A DNA stretch of 64,000 nucleotides from an uncultured bacterium (GTDB lineage: Bacteria; Patescibacteriota; Saccharimonadia; Saccharimonadales; Saccharimonadaceae): NCBI GenBank assembly GCA_938030735.1, contig CALHIM010000006.1, forward strand, positions 1 to 64,000. Direction: 5' to 3'. This document shows positions 54,248-63,763 of this stretch, piece after piece. The translations under genes and the position numbers were made by a program. The notes beneath the pieces are model-generated. The model saw only the letters and a list, made by a program, of their open reading frames with translations, was not told the DNA's origin and did no database searches. Position 1 is the first letter of the stretch. The number at the start of each line of letters is the position of its first letter.

Positions 54248-56779
54248 TTAAAGATTTTGTAAAAATTTATCAATAGCAGTTTTGTCTCGCTTAATCAAAT
54301 CAACTCGCCCGGCGATTTCTCTCTCACCCATCTCGATCGCTCTAGTTAAACTTGGGTCATTTTTTAGGGGCTCAAAAAACTCTTTAAATTCTTGGAGTTG
54401 TTTTTCGGTTCGCAAAATCGCACCTGAATATCGCGGAAAATCATTATAACTTTTATCGCCATCAAATTTTTCTTCAATTAATTTCCATTTTTCACGTAGC
54501 CACTTCCATGCTAGCTCTCGAGTCTTCAAATTTCGGAGTAAATGAACATACCAGCTTAAGATATCCTGCGTTCGAATTATGTCATTCTTAAGCATTTTTT
54601 CAAGAAGCAATTCACTAGTTCGAATATTTTTAGTTGAAGTTAAAGCCACCATAATATCATCTCGATAATCAACATTTGAAGTATTCTTATAACTTTCGAG
54701 CATTTTTTGCACTAATTCTGGAGATTCTTCAAAGCGAATCTTTGTAGTTAAAATTAAACTTCGAATTTCCGAATCAATATCTTCCATATTCTGCGAATTT
54801 TCGAAAATATCTAAAGCACCCAAGATCGCTTTTTCATTTTCAGCATAAATCATGTGCGCTAAAATTGAGCTACGCTTTTGCGTATCTTCTTCATCTTCGC
54901 CAGTTTTCTTAATAAATCCAAGTTTTTCAAATTCATTTTGAGCTAAATTACCAACAAATTTTTTCATTTTTTTCGAACTTTCAGAGTCTTCATCAATAAA
55001 AATTTTCAATTCGCCAATTAAAAGACTAATCATATCCCAAACCATTAAAGAAGTTTCTTTATCATAACTCTGTAAAGTTCGCAGCAGCTCAACACTTGGA
55101 ATTTCACCACCGCGTGAAAGTAAAGAACGTTCCTGAAGAATTTGAAGGCGGGAAATTGTATCTAAATCACCATTTCTAACCTTTTCAAGCAAATTTTCGA
55201 AAAGATTTTGGCTATAATTTGTAATAAAATGAGCAACATTACCTCTATTTAGCTGAACAAAATCTGAACTTTTCTTGCAAGTTAAATCTTTCGAATCCAT
55301 AATCTCAGGCAAATTATTTTGATTTGAGCCAAGTAAAATCGGCCAAATTCGCCCACTATCTTTACCTTCACCAATAAAAAATTGCTTTTGCGATAATTTT
55401 AATTCTTCGCCATCTTCTTCAGCCAAAACACTCGGATAGCCACTTTTAAAAAGCCAAGGATTCATAAAATCTGCGATATTTTTACCAGAAGCTTCACTCA
55501 AACAATCCCATAAATTCTCGCCAATTGTATTTTGATACTTAAACTTATCAAAATACAATTGTAAACCTTTTCGAAATGCATCGTTCCCAACATATTTTCG
55601 AAGCATATTCATTAAACGAGCACCTTTTGCATAAACAATTGCACCATCAAAAATAGTGCTAATTTCATCTGGATGATGAACTGAAACATGAACCGCCTGA
55701 ACACCATCAATTGCATCGCGGCGCAAACTTAAAACCGCTTCATTAACTGCAAATTCTTCCCAAATTCTCCATTTCGGCTCCAAAGCATCAGTTGCTAAAT
55801 ATTCCATCATTGTTGCGAAAGATTCATTCAGCCAAAGCTCATCCCACCATTTCATTGTTACAAGATTTCCAAACCATTGATGTGAAGTTTCGTGCGCAAT
55901 CACTAACGCAACATATTTTTTTGAAGATATTGAGGAGTTTTTACCAGCGAGCAATGCAGTTTCACGATAGGTAATTAAGCCCCAGTTTTCCATCGCACCA
56001 CTAGAAAAATCTGGCAAAGCAATGTGGTCGCATTTTGAAAGCGGGAACTTTTGACCAAAAAAATCTTCATAAAATTCTAAAACCCGAACCGCAAAACTAA
56101 GTGGGAATTCCATTAATTCAGACTTTTGAGCTTTTGTTGCCAAAACTGAAACTTCAACACCACTTTTAGTCTTTTTCGAAACTCGCTGAAAATCACCCAA
56201 TACAAAGGCTAATAAATATGTTGACATTTTTGGTGTTTTAGCAAATCTAACCCGTTGAATATTGCCATTTTTATTTTTTTCAATAATTTCAGTATTCGAC
56301 AAAACTTTAAGATCACTCAAAGCTTTAATCTCTAACGAAAAAGTTGCCTTCGCTTCAGGTTCATCAACACACGGAAAAGCCTCACGAGCATGATGACTTT
56401 CAAATTGAGTTGCAAAAAGCTCTTTTTTCTCACCATTTTCTTTATAGTAGCAAGGGTATAATCCGTGCATCGCATCTGTTATTTTACCAGAAAACTCAAT
56501 TTTAAGTTGGATTTTATCACCTTTTTTAAAGTTAAGTTTTTCGATATTCACTAAAATTTCATCATTTTCAGCTTTCGAAAAGTTCAATTTTATATCGTTT
56601 GCAAAAGTAATCTTTTTAATTTCTAAATCTTTCGAATGAAGTGCAATTTCTTTTTCATCATTAATTTCACCAAAAATATCAACAATTCCATTAAATTCAC
56701 GATTTTTTGCTTGTGTTAAATCAAGCTTTAATTCATAATGTTCGGGCTTAAATTTCTCCACTAATCGATTAACACTCAT
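54248..56779 (-). CDS. pepN: M1-family aminopeptidase (PepN-like)
   Basis: The 843-aa zinc metallopeptidase removes N-terminal amino acids from peptides. It shows the exopeptidase motif GAMENWG (261-267) and the zinc motif HETSH (296-300) with the downstream Glu in 'WLNESFAT' (319). An ERAP1-like C-terminal domain follows. No signal peptide is present, so it is probably cytosolic; peptide recycling fits a host-dependent organism with few biosynthetic routes (inference). It overlaps the preceding phosphohexomutase gene by 11 nt. Twelve TTCGAA words occur in the gene. Confidence 0.95.
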   Translation of the reverse strand: MSVNRLVEKFKPEHYELKLDLTQAKNREFNGIVDIFGEINDEKEIALHSKDLEIKKITFANDIKLNFSKAENDEILVNIEKLNFKKGDKIQLKIEFSGKITDAMHGLYPCYYKENGEKKELFATQFESHHAREAFPCVDEPEAKATFSLEIKALSDLKVLSNTEIIEKNKNGNIQRVRFAKTPKMSTYLLAFVLGDFQRVSKKTKSGVEVSVLATKAQKSELMEFPLSFAVRVLEFYEDFFGQKFPLSKCDHIALPDFSSGAMENWGLITYRETALLAGKNSSISSKKYVALVIAHETSHQWFGNLVTMKWWDELWLNESFATMMEYLATDALEPKWRIWEEFAVNEAVLSLRRDAIDGVQAVHVSVHHPDEISTIFDGAIVYAKGARLMNMLRKYVGNDAFRKGLQLYFDKFKYQNTIGENLWDCLSEASGKNIADFMNPWLFKSGYPSVLAEEDGEELKLSQKQFFIGEGKDSGRIWPILLGSNQNNLPEIMDSKDLTCKKSSDFVQLNRGNVAHFITNYSQNLFENLLEKVRNGDLDTISRLQILQERSLLSRGGEIPSVELLRTLQSYDKETSLMVWDMISLLIGELKIFIDEDSESSKKMKKFVGNLAQNEFEKLGFIKKTGEDEEDTQKRSSILAHMIYAENEKAILGALDIFENSQNMEDIDSEIRSLILTTKIRFEESPELVQKMLESYKNTSNVDYRDDIMVALTSTKNIRTSELLLEKMLKNDIIRTQDILSWYVHLLRNLKTRELAWKWLREKWKLIEEKFDGDKSYNDFPRYSGAILRTEKQLQEFKEFFEPLKNDPSLTRAIEMGEREIAGRVDLIKRDKTAIDKFLQNL

Positions 56780-58529
56780 CTAAAATCTTCTCCTTAAAAT
56801 CACTTAAAATATTCTCAATCTTTACACAATCTTGTTTATTTTCGAAACGCCACTGAGCATAAATTTTCATTTTCGGCTCAGTTCCGCTTGGTCGAATTGT
56901 AATTCTTCTATCTTCTGAATCGAAAATAAAACTTACCGCATTTCCATTTTCCAACATTTTAAAACTATTTTTTTTATTTGTTGAAAAATCTAACTCAGTT
57001 AAATTTTCGAAATCTCGCATTTTTAATGCACCAAAATTTTTATTTCCGATTCGCATTTTTTGCATAATTTCTTGCATTTTTGCAAATCCTTCAGCGCCGC
57101 TAAATTCAATAGATTCAGTCTTTTCAACAAAATATCCATTCTCAGCATAAATTTCATCAAGCTTCTCACCCAAAGTTTGATTTTCAAGCTTTAGTTCCGA
57201 TGTAAGTTCAGCTATCATCAATCCAATTGTTGCAGCATCTTTATCTCTAGTTTGCGAACCAATGAGCCCACCAAGGCTTTCTTCAAATCCAGCAATAAAT
57301 TTCTCTCCAAGCGCTTCTTTTTGTGATATTTTTTTACCAATAAATTTAAATCCAACCAGCAAATCGTCATAAATTTTCACACCATATTTTTTAGCTAAAA
57401 CATTTAGCATATCAGTAGTCACAAAACTTTTGCAAATAAAGTCACGATTCCCAAAATAAAGTTCAGTATATTTATTTCGATCCTTTTGCTTCTTTGAAAG
57501 AATATAGTCAGCTACCAAAATTGCAGTTTGATTGCCTGAAAAACTTCGAACCTCTCCATTTTTTTCAAGACTCATTACGCAAATTCGGTCAGCATCTGGG
57601 TCGGTAGTTAGAGCAATATCTGCTTGCTCTTTTCTTAATTTTAAAATCGCCATTCTATTCGCAGAAAGATTTTCCGGATTTGGTTTTCTATCTTGAAGTG
57701 TTGAAAAATTACCATCAAAATTCATCTGCTCATCAACAAGAACAATATCTTCGAAACCCGCAAACTGAAGAGTTTTCAATAAATTCGTCGTTCCAGTTCC
57801 GTGAATCGGTGAAAAAACAATTTTTGCATTTCTATTTTTCGATAAAGATAATTTTGCATTAGCCTTGATATAAAAATAGTCGTTTTCTTCACCCAAAATT
57901 TTAATTTTACCATTTTTTACAAATTCATCAAAATTACCAGTTTTAAATTCTTCGATATTTTTAGCTATTTTCATTAATTTTTTATCGTGTGGAGCTGAAA
58001 TTTGTGCGCCATCATTCCAATAGATCTTAATTCCATTATCTTCTGGCGGATTATGACTAGCTGAAATCACAATTCCTGCCGAAGTTTTAAGATTTCGAAC
58101 TGTAAAAGATAATTCTGGAGTCGAGCGCGGAGTATCGAAATAAAAAACTTCGATATTATTTGCGGCTAAAATTTCAGCACATTTTTTCGAAAGCTCATAA
58201 GAGGAATTTCGAACATCCCAAGCAATTGCAACACTTGGTGAATTAATATTAAGTGATTTTAAATAATTTGCGAGAGCCTGTGCACTTTCTGAGATCGTGA
58301 ATAAATTAATACGGTTAGAGCCAGTGCCAACTTTCCCGCGTCGTCCAGCAGTACCAAATTCCAAAATTTTAAAAAATGCATCCTCAAGCTTATCCCAATC
58401 TTCATTTTTTATTAAATTCAAAATTTGCGCTTTAAATTCATGATATTTTTCATCTAAAAGCCACTTTTGTAAATTTTCGAAAGCTAACTTTGATAAATTA
58501 GACTTGGCTTTTATTAATTCTTCGCTCAT
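56769..58529 (-). CDS. Phosphoglucomutase/phosphomannomutase family enzyme
   Basis: The 586-aa alpha-D-phosphohexomutase interconverts hexose 1- and 6-phosphates. The phosphoserine loop 'GIVISASHNPPEDNG', the metal loop 'TTDPDADRI', the sugar loop 'GFEESLGGL' and the phosphate loop 'TIRPSGTEPKMKIY' are intact. Length fits the PGM2/PMM2-type rather than the shorter ManB. Substrate between glucose and mannose phosphates cannot be decided. With GalU it would supply UDP-glucose. RBS AAGGAG is present. The ATG is 9 nt from it. Confidence 0.93.
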   Translation of the reverse strand: MSEELIKAKSNLSKLAFENLQKWLLDEKYHEFKAQILNLIKNEDWDKLEDAFFKILEFGTAGRRGKVGTGSNRINLFTISESAQALANYLKSLNINSPSVAIAWDVRNSSYELSKKCAEILAANNIEVFYFDTPRSTPELSFTVRNLKTSAGIVISASHNPPEDNGIKIYWNDGAQISAPHDKKLMKIAKNIEEFKTGNFDEFVKNGKIKILGEENDYFYIKANAKLSLSKNRNAKIVFSPIHGTGTTNLLKTLQFAGFEDIVLVDEQMNFDGNFSTLQDRKPNPENLSANRMAILKLRKEQADIALTTDPDADRICVMSLEKNGEVRSFSGNQTAILVADYILSKKQKDRNKYTELYFGNRDFICKSFVTTDMLNVLAKKYGVKIYDDLLVGFKFIGKKISQKEALGEKFIAGFEESLGGLIGSQTRDKDAATIGLMIAELTSELKLENQTLGEKLDEIYAENGYFVEKTESIEFSGAEGFAKMQEIMQKMRIGNKNFGALKMRDFENLTELDFSTNKKNSFKMLENGNAVSFIFDSEDRRITIRPSGTEPKMKIYAQWRFENKQDCVKIENILSDFKEKILDEC

Positions 58530-58586
58530 TTAATCCAGCTCCTTTTATATCTATTTTATCACTATCCTTTAATAAAATCAAAGCGC

Positions 58587-58615
58587 TTGCGTTTTTAGAA
58601 TATTTATGTTAAAAT
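58587..58615 (+). promoter_or_regulatory. Promoter of DUF5665-like gene, leaderless
   Basis: TTGCGT (58587-58592), a 17-nt spacer and TAAAAT (58610-58615) end 7 nt before the ATG at 58623. No ribosome binding site is present. Confidence 0.75.
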
Positions 58616-58622
58616 AATTCCG

Positions 58623-58907
58623 ATGAATAAAATTCTAAAAAAATCTGCAAAAAAACTAACCGATGACAATGCGCGCGGAGCTCAAATTGGTTTACTTGAA
58701 GAAGTTTTTAACGATATTTATCCAAGTCGCTGGGCTATTTATAAAGTTAATTTCTTTCGCGGAATAGCTTTTGGATTCGGTAGCGCTATTGGTGCAACAG
58801 TTCTAATCTTCTTGTTAATTTGGATTCTTAACTTTTTTGTTAACATTCCGGGCGGAATTGGTGACTTTATTCAATCTATTATAAATGCGATGCAAAATCG
58901 GCGATAA
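58623..58907 (+). CDS. DUF5665-like small membrane protein
   Basis: The 94-aa protein has an N-terminal cytoplasmic helix and one long Gly-rich membrane segment ('FFRGIAFGFGSAIGATVLIFLLIWILNFF', about 44-72). This matches the DUF5665 pattern (ARGLGxAIGATV). Function is unknown. It stands alone, with its own leaderless promoter, and shares a bidirectional terminator with the convergent PBP gene. Confidence 0.75.
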   Translation: MNKILKKSAKKLTDDNARGAQIGLLEEVFNDIYPSRWAIYKVNFFRGIAFGFGSAIGATVLIFLLIWILNFFVNIPGGIGDFIQSIINAMQNRR

Positions 58908-58937
58908 TAAAACTACCCCGTCAGGAGTAGTTTTATT
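58906..58937. terminator. Bidirectional terminator before PBP1A
   Basis: AATAAAACTAC pairs with GTAGTTTTATT around a short loop (58906-58937). It serves the two convergent genes and touches both stop codons. Confidence 0.85.
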
Positions 58938-58938
58938 T

Positions 58939-61689
58939 TTAGCTTGAAGAACCCGTTGTATTTTCCGTACTTATCGAGGAGGGGCCTGTATAACTTTTGG
59001 AAACTTTATACCCACCAGAGTCGGTAACTTCAACCGTAATATTTTGACCAGATTTATTAAACGTATAATCTGTTGAGAGTGTGTTTCCAGTTGGAAGAGT
59101 AGTACTAATTGTTGCGCCATCAACCTTAACCACGACCGAAGTTATATCGAAATTCCCCTTTGCAATATTTATATTTATTCGGTAAGTATTTGAATTTGCA
59201 TGCCTTGAATATGAAACACTCGAGATGGATGGTTGTAAGTCTGAACAGTTATGAATATTGTCTTCTTCATTCACATTATAACCTTCTGGCGCAGTTATTG
59301 TTTTCTTTTTAGAAACTGGGTCAGTTGTTTCGAAAACAGTTAGTTTAACTCGAGTAGATTCTGGTGTACATTTAGTTGCTTTCTTTTTCGAAATACTGTC
59401 AAACTCAATTTCTCTTGAAACTGAACCGGTTTTATTTTTATCCCACCAAGATGGGCAAATATCATTCTTACCATTTATTGTACAGCTTCGAATTCCAGAT
59501 GGTCTTTCAATTTTATCACCAGATTTCCATTTACCATTAGAAGCATAAACTTGATGGTGAACATCGCGCATATATTCATTAATCACTCTACGCACAGGGC
59601 TATTATCAGGAGAACGTAAAGCCCGACCGTCATGGTTTCCGCTCCAAACACCTGTTGCAACTACAGGAGAATAACTCATCATCCAAGAGTCCTTAGCAGC
59701 ACCTTTTCCGTTGTCTGTTGTTCCGGTTTTCGAAGCCGTCCAAACCCCAGGAACCGTAAATCCATAGCTTCGACTTTGACCGCCAAACGTAGTTGTTCGA
59801 GCACTTGGATCAGCGAGAATATCGGTCAATTCATATGCAGCCTGTGAATCAATCACCTGTTTTGATTCATCTTTCCATTCAAAAATCTTTTGATTTGATG
59901 AATTTTTAACTTCAGTAAAATATGTTAATTCTTTATAAACACCGCCTCGCGCAATAGATGCAAAAGCATTTGTGTGCTCATCCTGATGAACCGAACATCC
60001 ACCGCCAATTGCGGCAGAAAGACCAGCATTACTATTTTTACAATAAGATTTATCGCCAAGCTGTTGCGCAACACTCAAACCTTCATCAACACCAACAATA
60101 CTCAACGCCTTAACTGCTGCAATATTTAAAGAGTTTCCAAGGCTGAATCTAATTGGTACACTACCGTAAAATTGCTTCGAAGCATTCCTTAGCTGACAAG
60201 CCCCATATGTTCCATTACAATATTGTGAATCGATATTTTCGTCCTTCAAAATTGTTCCTGGTGTATAAACTGTATCTTTCTTATTAAATAAAGCCGCGTA
60301 ATCGATAATAGGTTTAATACTTGAGCCTGGGTCAAGAGACGAAGTTGAAGCATTGGTTTGACCATAGCCAGCTTTATTATAATCAACCGATCCAACTTGA
60401 GCAATAACTTGCCCAGTTGCAACATCAACAGATGTCATTGCAATATTATCAGCACCACTAACATACAAAGTTTTAGCACCAGCATTAACGGCATTTTCAG
60501 CAATAGACTGAGCCTTTAAATCAACCGTAGTCTTAACAGTCAGGCCACCAGCACCAACAACCTTAACACCAAGCTTTTCTTCAAGTCTCTTTTTAACCTC
60601 TTGAACAAAATGTGGTGCCTTAATATTTGTATATTGATCTTTTTCTGGCTTAATTGTTGCAAGAATATCGAATTCTTTAGCTTCTTTTGCTTCTTTTTCA
60701 GTAATAAATCCACAAGAAACCATATCATTCAAAACTTTATGCTGACGCTCAATCAAGCTCTTATTATAGCTTACATTATATGGATTATAAACTGCTGGAT
60801 TATTAGGGATAGAAGCTAATAATGCAGCCTCAGCCAAAGTTAAATCTTTCGAACTTTTACCAAAATAAGTTCGTGCACCAGATTCAACTCCGTTTCGGCG
60901 GCCACCATATGGAGATTCATTCAAATATAGTGAAAGAATTTGGTCTTTATTATACATTTGTTCAACTTGAACCGCAAGAATCATCTCTTTAATTTTTCGT
61001 GGAATTCCGCTAAGTCCACGATCACTAGATTCATTAGAGAAATAAACTTGTTTAATAAGCTGTTGTGTCAAGGTTGAACCACCCTGAGTTGCTCCACCCC
61101 TAAAGTTATTTACGAAAGCACGAATAATTGCAGTTAAATCAACACCCTTATGCTTATAAAAATCTCGATCTTCAATAGCAACAGTTGCTTTTTTAACATA
61201 GTCTGAAATCTCAGAATTATCAACAACTAACTTATAATCACCAGAACCCTTATCTTCCCACAAAAGCTCACCATTTCTATCGTAGTATTTCGAAACTGTA
61301 GTCTGAACTCTCTTAGCTAATTCTTCTGGCTTAATTTGATTTAAATCTTTCGAAACGTAGGCAAAAGCTGCTGCGATTCCGACCATAGCGATAATAATAA
61401 ATACTGCGGAAATTTTTAAAGCCATAAATAAACCGCGCTTACTAAACCAATACTTTAAAACTCGCTTTGGATGAAGACGATAAAAAAATCTCTTCACTGG
61501 GTCTTTTGGTAGACTTGCAAGATACTCTGCTCGCTCACGAGCTTTCGAATCTTTCTTTTCTTTCCTTCGATGAGCCAAATTTGTGTATAAACTTAGGTTA
61601 TTCTGTTTTTTTAGTGAACTCACTTTTTTTGAAGCAGTTCGTTTTTCAACAGATTTCCCATCTTTATTGAGCATTCTTCTTCTATCCAT
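58939..61689 (-). CDS. Class A penicillin-binding protein (PBP1A-like)
   Basis: The 916-aa bifunctional enzyme polymerises and cross-links peptidoglycan. After a basic cytoplasmic tail (about 90 residues) and a membrane helix, the glycosyltransferase domain has 'ATVAIEDRDFYKHKGVD' and 'GGSTLTQQLIKQVYFS'. The transpeptidase has 'DPGSSIKPI' (SxxK), 'SLGNSLN' (SxN) and 'SKTGTT' (KTG). A C-terminal tail is Ser/Thr-rich with an Ig-like segment. The ATG at 61689 is chosen since the promoter lies just upstream, inside any longer frame. Confidence 0.96.
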   Translation of the reverse strand: MDRRRMLNKDGKSVEKRTASKKVSSLKKQNNLSLYTNLAHRRKEKKDSKARERAEYLASLPKDPVKRFFYRLHPKRVLKYWFSKRGLFMALKISAVFIIIAMVGIAAAFAYVSKDLNQIKPEELAKRVQTTVSKYYDRNGELLWEDKGSGDYKLVVDNSEISDYVKKATVAIEDRDFYKHKGVDLTAIIRAFVNNFRGGATQGGSTLTQQLIKQVYFSNESSDRGLSGIPRKIKEMILAVQVEQMYNKDQILSLYLNESPYGGRRNGVESGARTYFGKSSKDLTLAEAALLASIPNNPAVYNPYNVSYNKSLIERQHKVLNDMVSCGFITEKEAKEAKEFDILATIKPEKDQYTNIKAPHFVQEVKKRLEEKLGVKVVGAGGLTVKTTVDLKAQSIAENAVNAGAKTLYVSGADNIAMTSVDVATGQVIAQVGSVDYNKAGYGQTNASTSSLDPGSSIKPIIDYAALFNKKDTVYTPGTILKDENIDSQYCNGTYGACQLRNASKQFYGSVPIRFSLGNSLNIAAVKALSIVGVDEGLSVAQQLGDKSYCKNSNAGLSAAIGGGCSVHQDEHTNAFASIARGGVYKELTYFTEVKNSSNQKIFEWKDESKQVIDSQAAYELTDILADPSARTTTFGGQSRSYGFTVPGVWTASKTGTTDNGKGAAKDSWMMSYSPVVATGVWSGNHDGRALRSPDNSPVRRVINEYMRDVHHQVYASNGKWKSGDKIERPSGIRSCTINGKNDICPSWWDKNKTGSVSREIEFDSISKKKATKCTPESTRVKLTVFETTDPVSKKKTITAPEGYNVNEEDNIHNCSDLQPSISSVSYSRHANSNTYRININIAKGNFDITSVVVKVDGATISTTLPTGNTLSTDYTFNKSGQNITVEVTDSGGYKVSKSYTGPSSISTENTTGSSS

Positions 61690-61699
61690 ATTACACTCA

Positions 61700-61728
61700 A
61701 TTATACCGCAATTGCTTATGGTTTTCAA
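61700..61728 (-). promoter_or_regulatory. PBP1A promoter, near-leaderless
   Basis: On the minus strand TTGAAA (61723-61728), a 17-nt spacer and TATAAT (61700-61705) end 10 nt before the ATG at 61689. Confidence 0.75.
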
Positions 61729-61812
61729 GATTTTTTGATTTTTATAATACTGGAAAAAAAGCTTTTTTTGTGTTAATATAGTTAGTAATAAAATATAATA
61801 ACGGGAGAGTAA

Positions 61813-63021
61813 ATGAAGTTATCAGAGGAGCTAAAATGGCGTGGTTTCTGGAATCAAACCACTTTTCAAGATTCAAAAGTTTTAGATGGTGAAAAGCGAA
61901 CTATTTATCTTGGTGCTGACCCTTCCGCTGACAGCCTTCATATCGGCCATTTAAGTGTTTATATGATGGTTAGGCGATTTCTTGATCATGGTCATAAAGT
62001 AGTTCTTCTGATTGGTGGTGGCACTGGAATGATTGGTGATATGCGCGACACTGAAGAGCGTCAACTCCTCTCGCCTGAAATAGTAGCTAAAAATACCGAG
62101 GCTCTCAAATCTCAGGTTTCGAAACTTTTTGCTGGGCAAGATTTTGAAGTCGTAAATAATGCAGATTGGCTTTCAAAAATAGAGTTAATACCTTTTTTAC
62201 GCGATATTGGTAAAAATTTCAATATGGCGGAGTTAACAAGCCGAGATTTTTTCAAAAGTAGAATAAATAATGGTAGCGGATTAAGTTTTGCGGAATTTAC
62301 TTATACTCTTCTCCAAGGTTATGATTTTTGGTATTTATATAAAAATAACGGCGTTTCACTTCAAATTGGAGGAAGCGATCAGTGGGGAAATTTACTTTCT
62401 GGTGTAAATTTAATTCGAAAGAAAGAAGGCGCTGAAGTTTTTGCAATGACAGCCCCTCTCCTTATTAATCGTTCAACTGGACGAAAATTCGGTAAGTCAG
62501 AAGGCGGAGCTTTATGGCTTGACGCTTCAAAAACATCACCATTCAAAATGTATCAATTCCTTCTTAACTCAGACGATCAAAGCGTTTTCGAATATCTAAA
62601 AATTCTAACAACTCTTTCAAAAGAAGAAATTGAAACAATTGAAAAAAATCATCAAGAGAATCAGCACTTGCGAATTGCTCAAAAAGCATTGGCAAAAAAT
62701 GTTGTAGAAATTGTTCATGGCGAAGAAGTTGCAAAAAATGTAATTTCTGCAACAGAAGTCCTCTTTGGCGGAAAAGCTTTCGAAAACCTAACTAAAGCTG
62801 AAATCGAAGTATTAAAATATGAAATTCCTGTTGCTCCAAAAGATAAAACTGTTAGCGAAATATTAATTGAAACGAATCTTGCTAAAAGCAAAGGTGAGGC
62901 CAAAAGGTTAATTTCAGCAAATTCAATTTCATTTAACGGCAATAAACTCCAAGAGGATATTCGAATAACTGAAAAAGGTCTACTTAAAAAAGGCAAAAAT
63001 AATTTTATACTCATTGATTAA
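61813..63021 (+). CDS. tyrS: Tyrosyl-tRNA synthetase
   Basis: The 402-aa class I synthetase has the HIGH motif 'ADSLHIGHL', 'LQGYDFWYLYKNNGVSLQIGGSDQWGNL' and a KMSKS-like 'KFGKSEGG'. A C-terminal S4-like RNA-binding domain follows ('EAKRLISANSISFNG'). RBS GGGAG precedes the ATG, and TATAAT is at 61794-61799. Length is normal for bacterial TyrRS. Confidence 0.97.
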   Translation: MKLSEELKWRGFWNQTTFQDSKVLDGEKRTIYLGADPSADSLHIGHLSVYMMVRRFLDHGHKVVLLIGGGTGMIGDMRDTEERQLLSPEIVAKNTEALKSQVSKLFAGQDFEVVNNADWLSKIELIPFLRDIGKNFNMAELTSRDFFKSRINNGSGLSFAEFTYTLLQGYDFWYLYKNNGVSLQIGGSDQWGNLLSGVNLIRKKEGAEVFAMTAPLLINRSTGRKFGKSEGGALWLDASKTSPFKMYQFLLNSDDQSVFEYLKILTTLSKEEIETIEKNHQENQHLRIAQKALAKNVVEIVHGEEVAKNVISATEVLFGGKAFENLTKAEIEVLKYEIPVAPKDKTVSEILIETNLAKSKGEAKRLISANSISFNGNKLQEDIRITEKGLLKKGKNNFILID

Positions 63022-63028
63022 TAAAATA

Positions 63029-63058
63029 AAAATCGCTCAAATTTGATTGAGCGATTTT
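63029..63058. terminator. Bidirectional terminator after tyrS
   Basis: AAAATCGCTCAA (63029-63040) pairs with TTGAGCGATTTT (63047-63058); A- and T-tracts on both sides serve tyrS and the convergent YtxH gene. Confidence 0.85.
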
Positions 63059-63064
63059 CTATAA

Positions 63065-63403
63065 TTAAACTTTCTTTTCAAAACCTTTTTTAGCACCTTC
63101 GAAAGTATTTAATGCACGTTTTTGAATTTTACCAGCTTCTTTTTTTGCATTTTCTACAACTTCACCAGTTTTACTTTTAGCACCTTCGGCAAATTCAGTA
63201 ACTTTTTCTTTAGTTTCTTCAACAAATTCACCTGCGTTTTCAGCAACTTCACCAGTTTTTTGCGTGGCTGCATCAGCAACTTTTTTAGCTTTCAATTTTA
63301 AATCTTTTCGAGTTTCTTCGCCACTTTTAGGAGCGGTTAAAATTCCAGCAACTGCGCCAAATAAAGCACCAACAGCTAATCCTAGTCCAAATTTTTTACT
63401 CAT
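63065..63403 (-). CDS. YtxH-like protein
   Basis: The 112-aa protein has an N-terminal Gly/Ala-rich membrane helix ('GLGLAVGALFGAVAGILTAPKSGEETRKDL'), the YtxH signature, then a long amphipathic Lys/Glu/Ala helix with repeated 'GEVVENA/GEVAENAGEFVEETKEK' units. YtxH proteins are linked to stress and envelope homeostasis without a known mechanism. It shares one base with the end of the DUF948-like gene, a usual pairing. Confidence 0.85.
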   Translation of the reverse strand: MSKKFGLGLAVGALFGAVAGILTAPKSGEETRKDLKLKAKKVADAATQKTGEVAENAGEFVEETKEKVTEFAEGAKSKTGEVVENAKKEAGKIQKRALNTFEGAKKGFEKKV

Positions 63404-63660
63404 TACTTTTTCTCCTTTTTAGTTTTAAATTTATTAAAAATGTCAAAAATTGTTTTTCCGATAATTATCGGTGAGGTCACCTGAGCGACATTTTGTGCGA
63501 TTCCATCAATACTTGCTGTTATATTTTGCATTTTTTCTGCAACATCACCAATTTGGCGAGTTACACGAATTACTAGAATAAAAGTAACAATTCCAAGCGT
63601 GATGAAAACTGCAAGAGCTATAGAAAGAAAAACAACTAATATTTCTGCAGCCGAGCTCAT
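63403..63660 (-). CDS. DUF948-like membrane protein
   Basis: The 85-aa protein has one N-terminal membrane helix ('ILVVFLSIALAVFITLGIVTFILVI') and a short helical region with 'VTRQIGDVAEKMQNITASIDGIAQNV', as in DUF948/YtxG proteins that pair with YtxH. Function is unknown. RBS AGGAG precedes the ATG. It is translationally coupled to the YtxH-like gene. Confidence 0.75.
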   Translation of the reverse strand: MSSAAEILVVFLSIALAVFITLGIVTFILVIRVTRQIGDVAEKMQNITASIDGIAQNVAQVTSPIIIGKTIFDIFNKFKTKKEKK

Positions 63661-63763
63661 TCTTCTCCTTTTTTAATTTTTTATTTTATTTTTTGATTTT
63701 ATTCAAATCTATTTTGTATTTTACCATAAAATAATTCTTATGTCAATAGTTTTTTGAAAAAAT

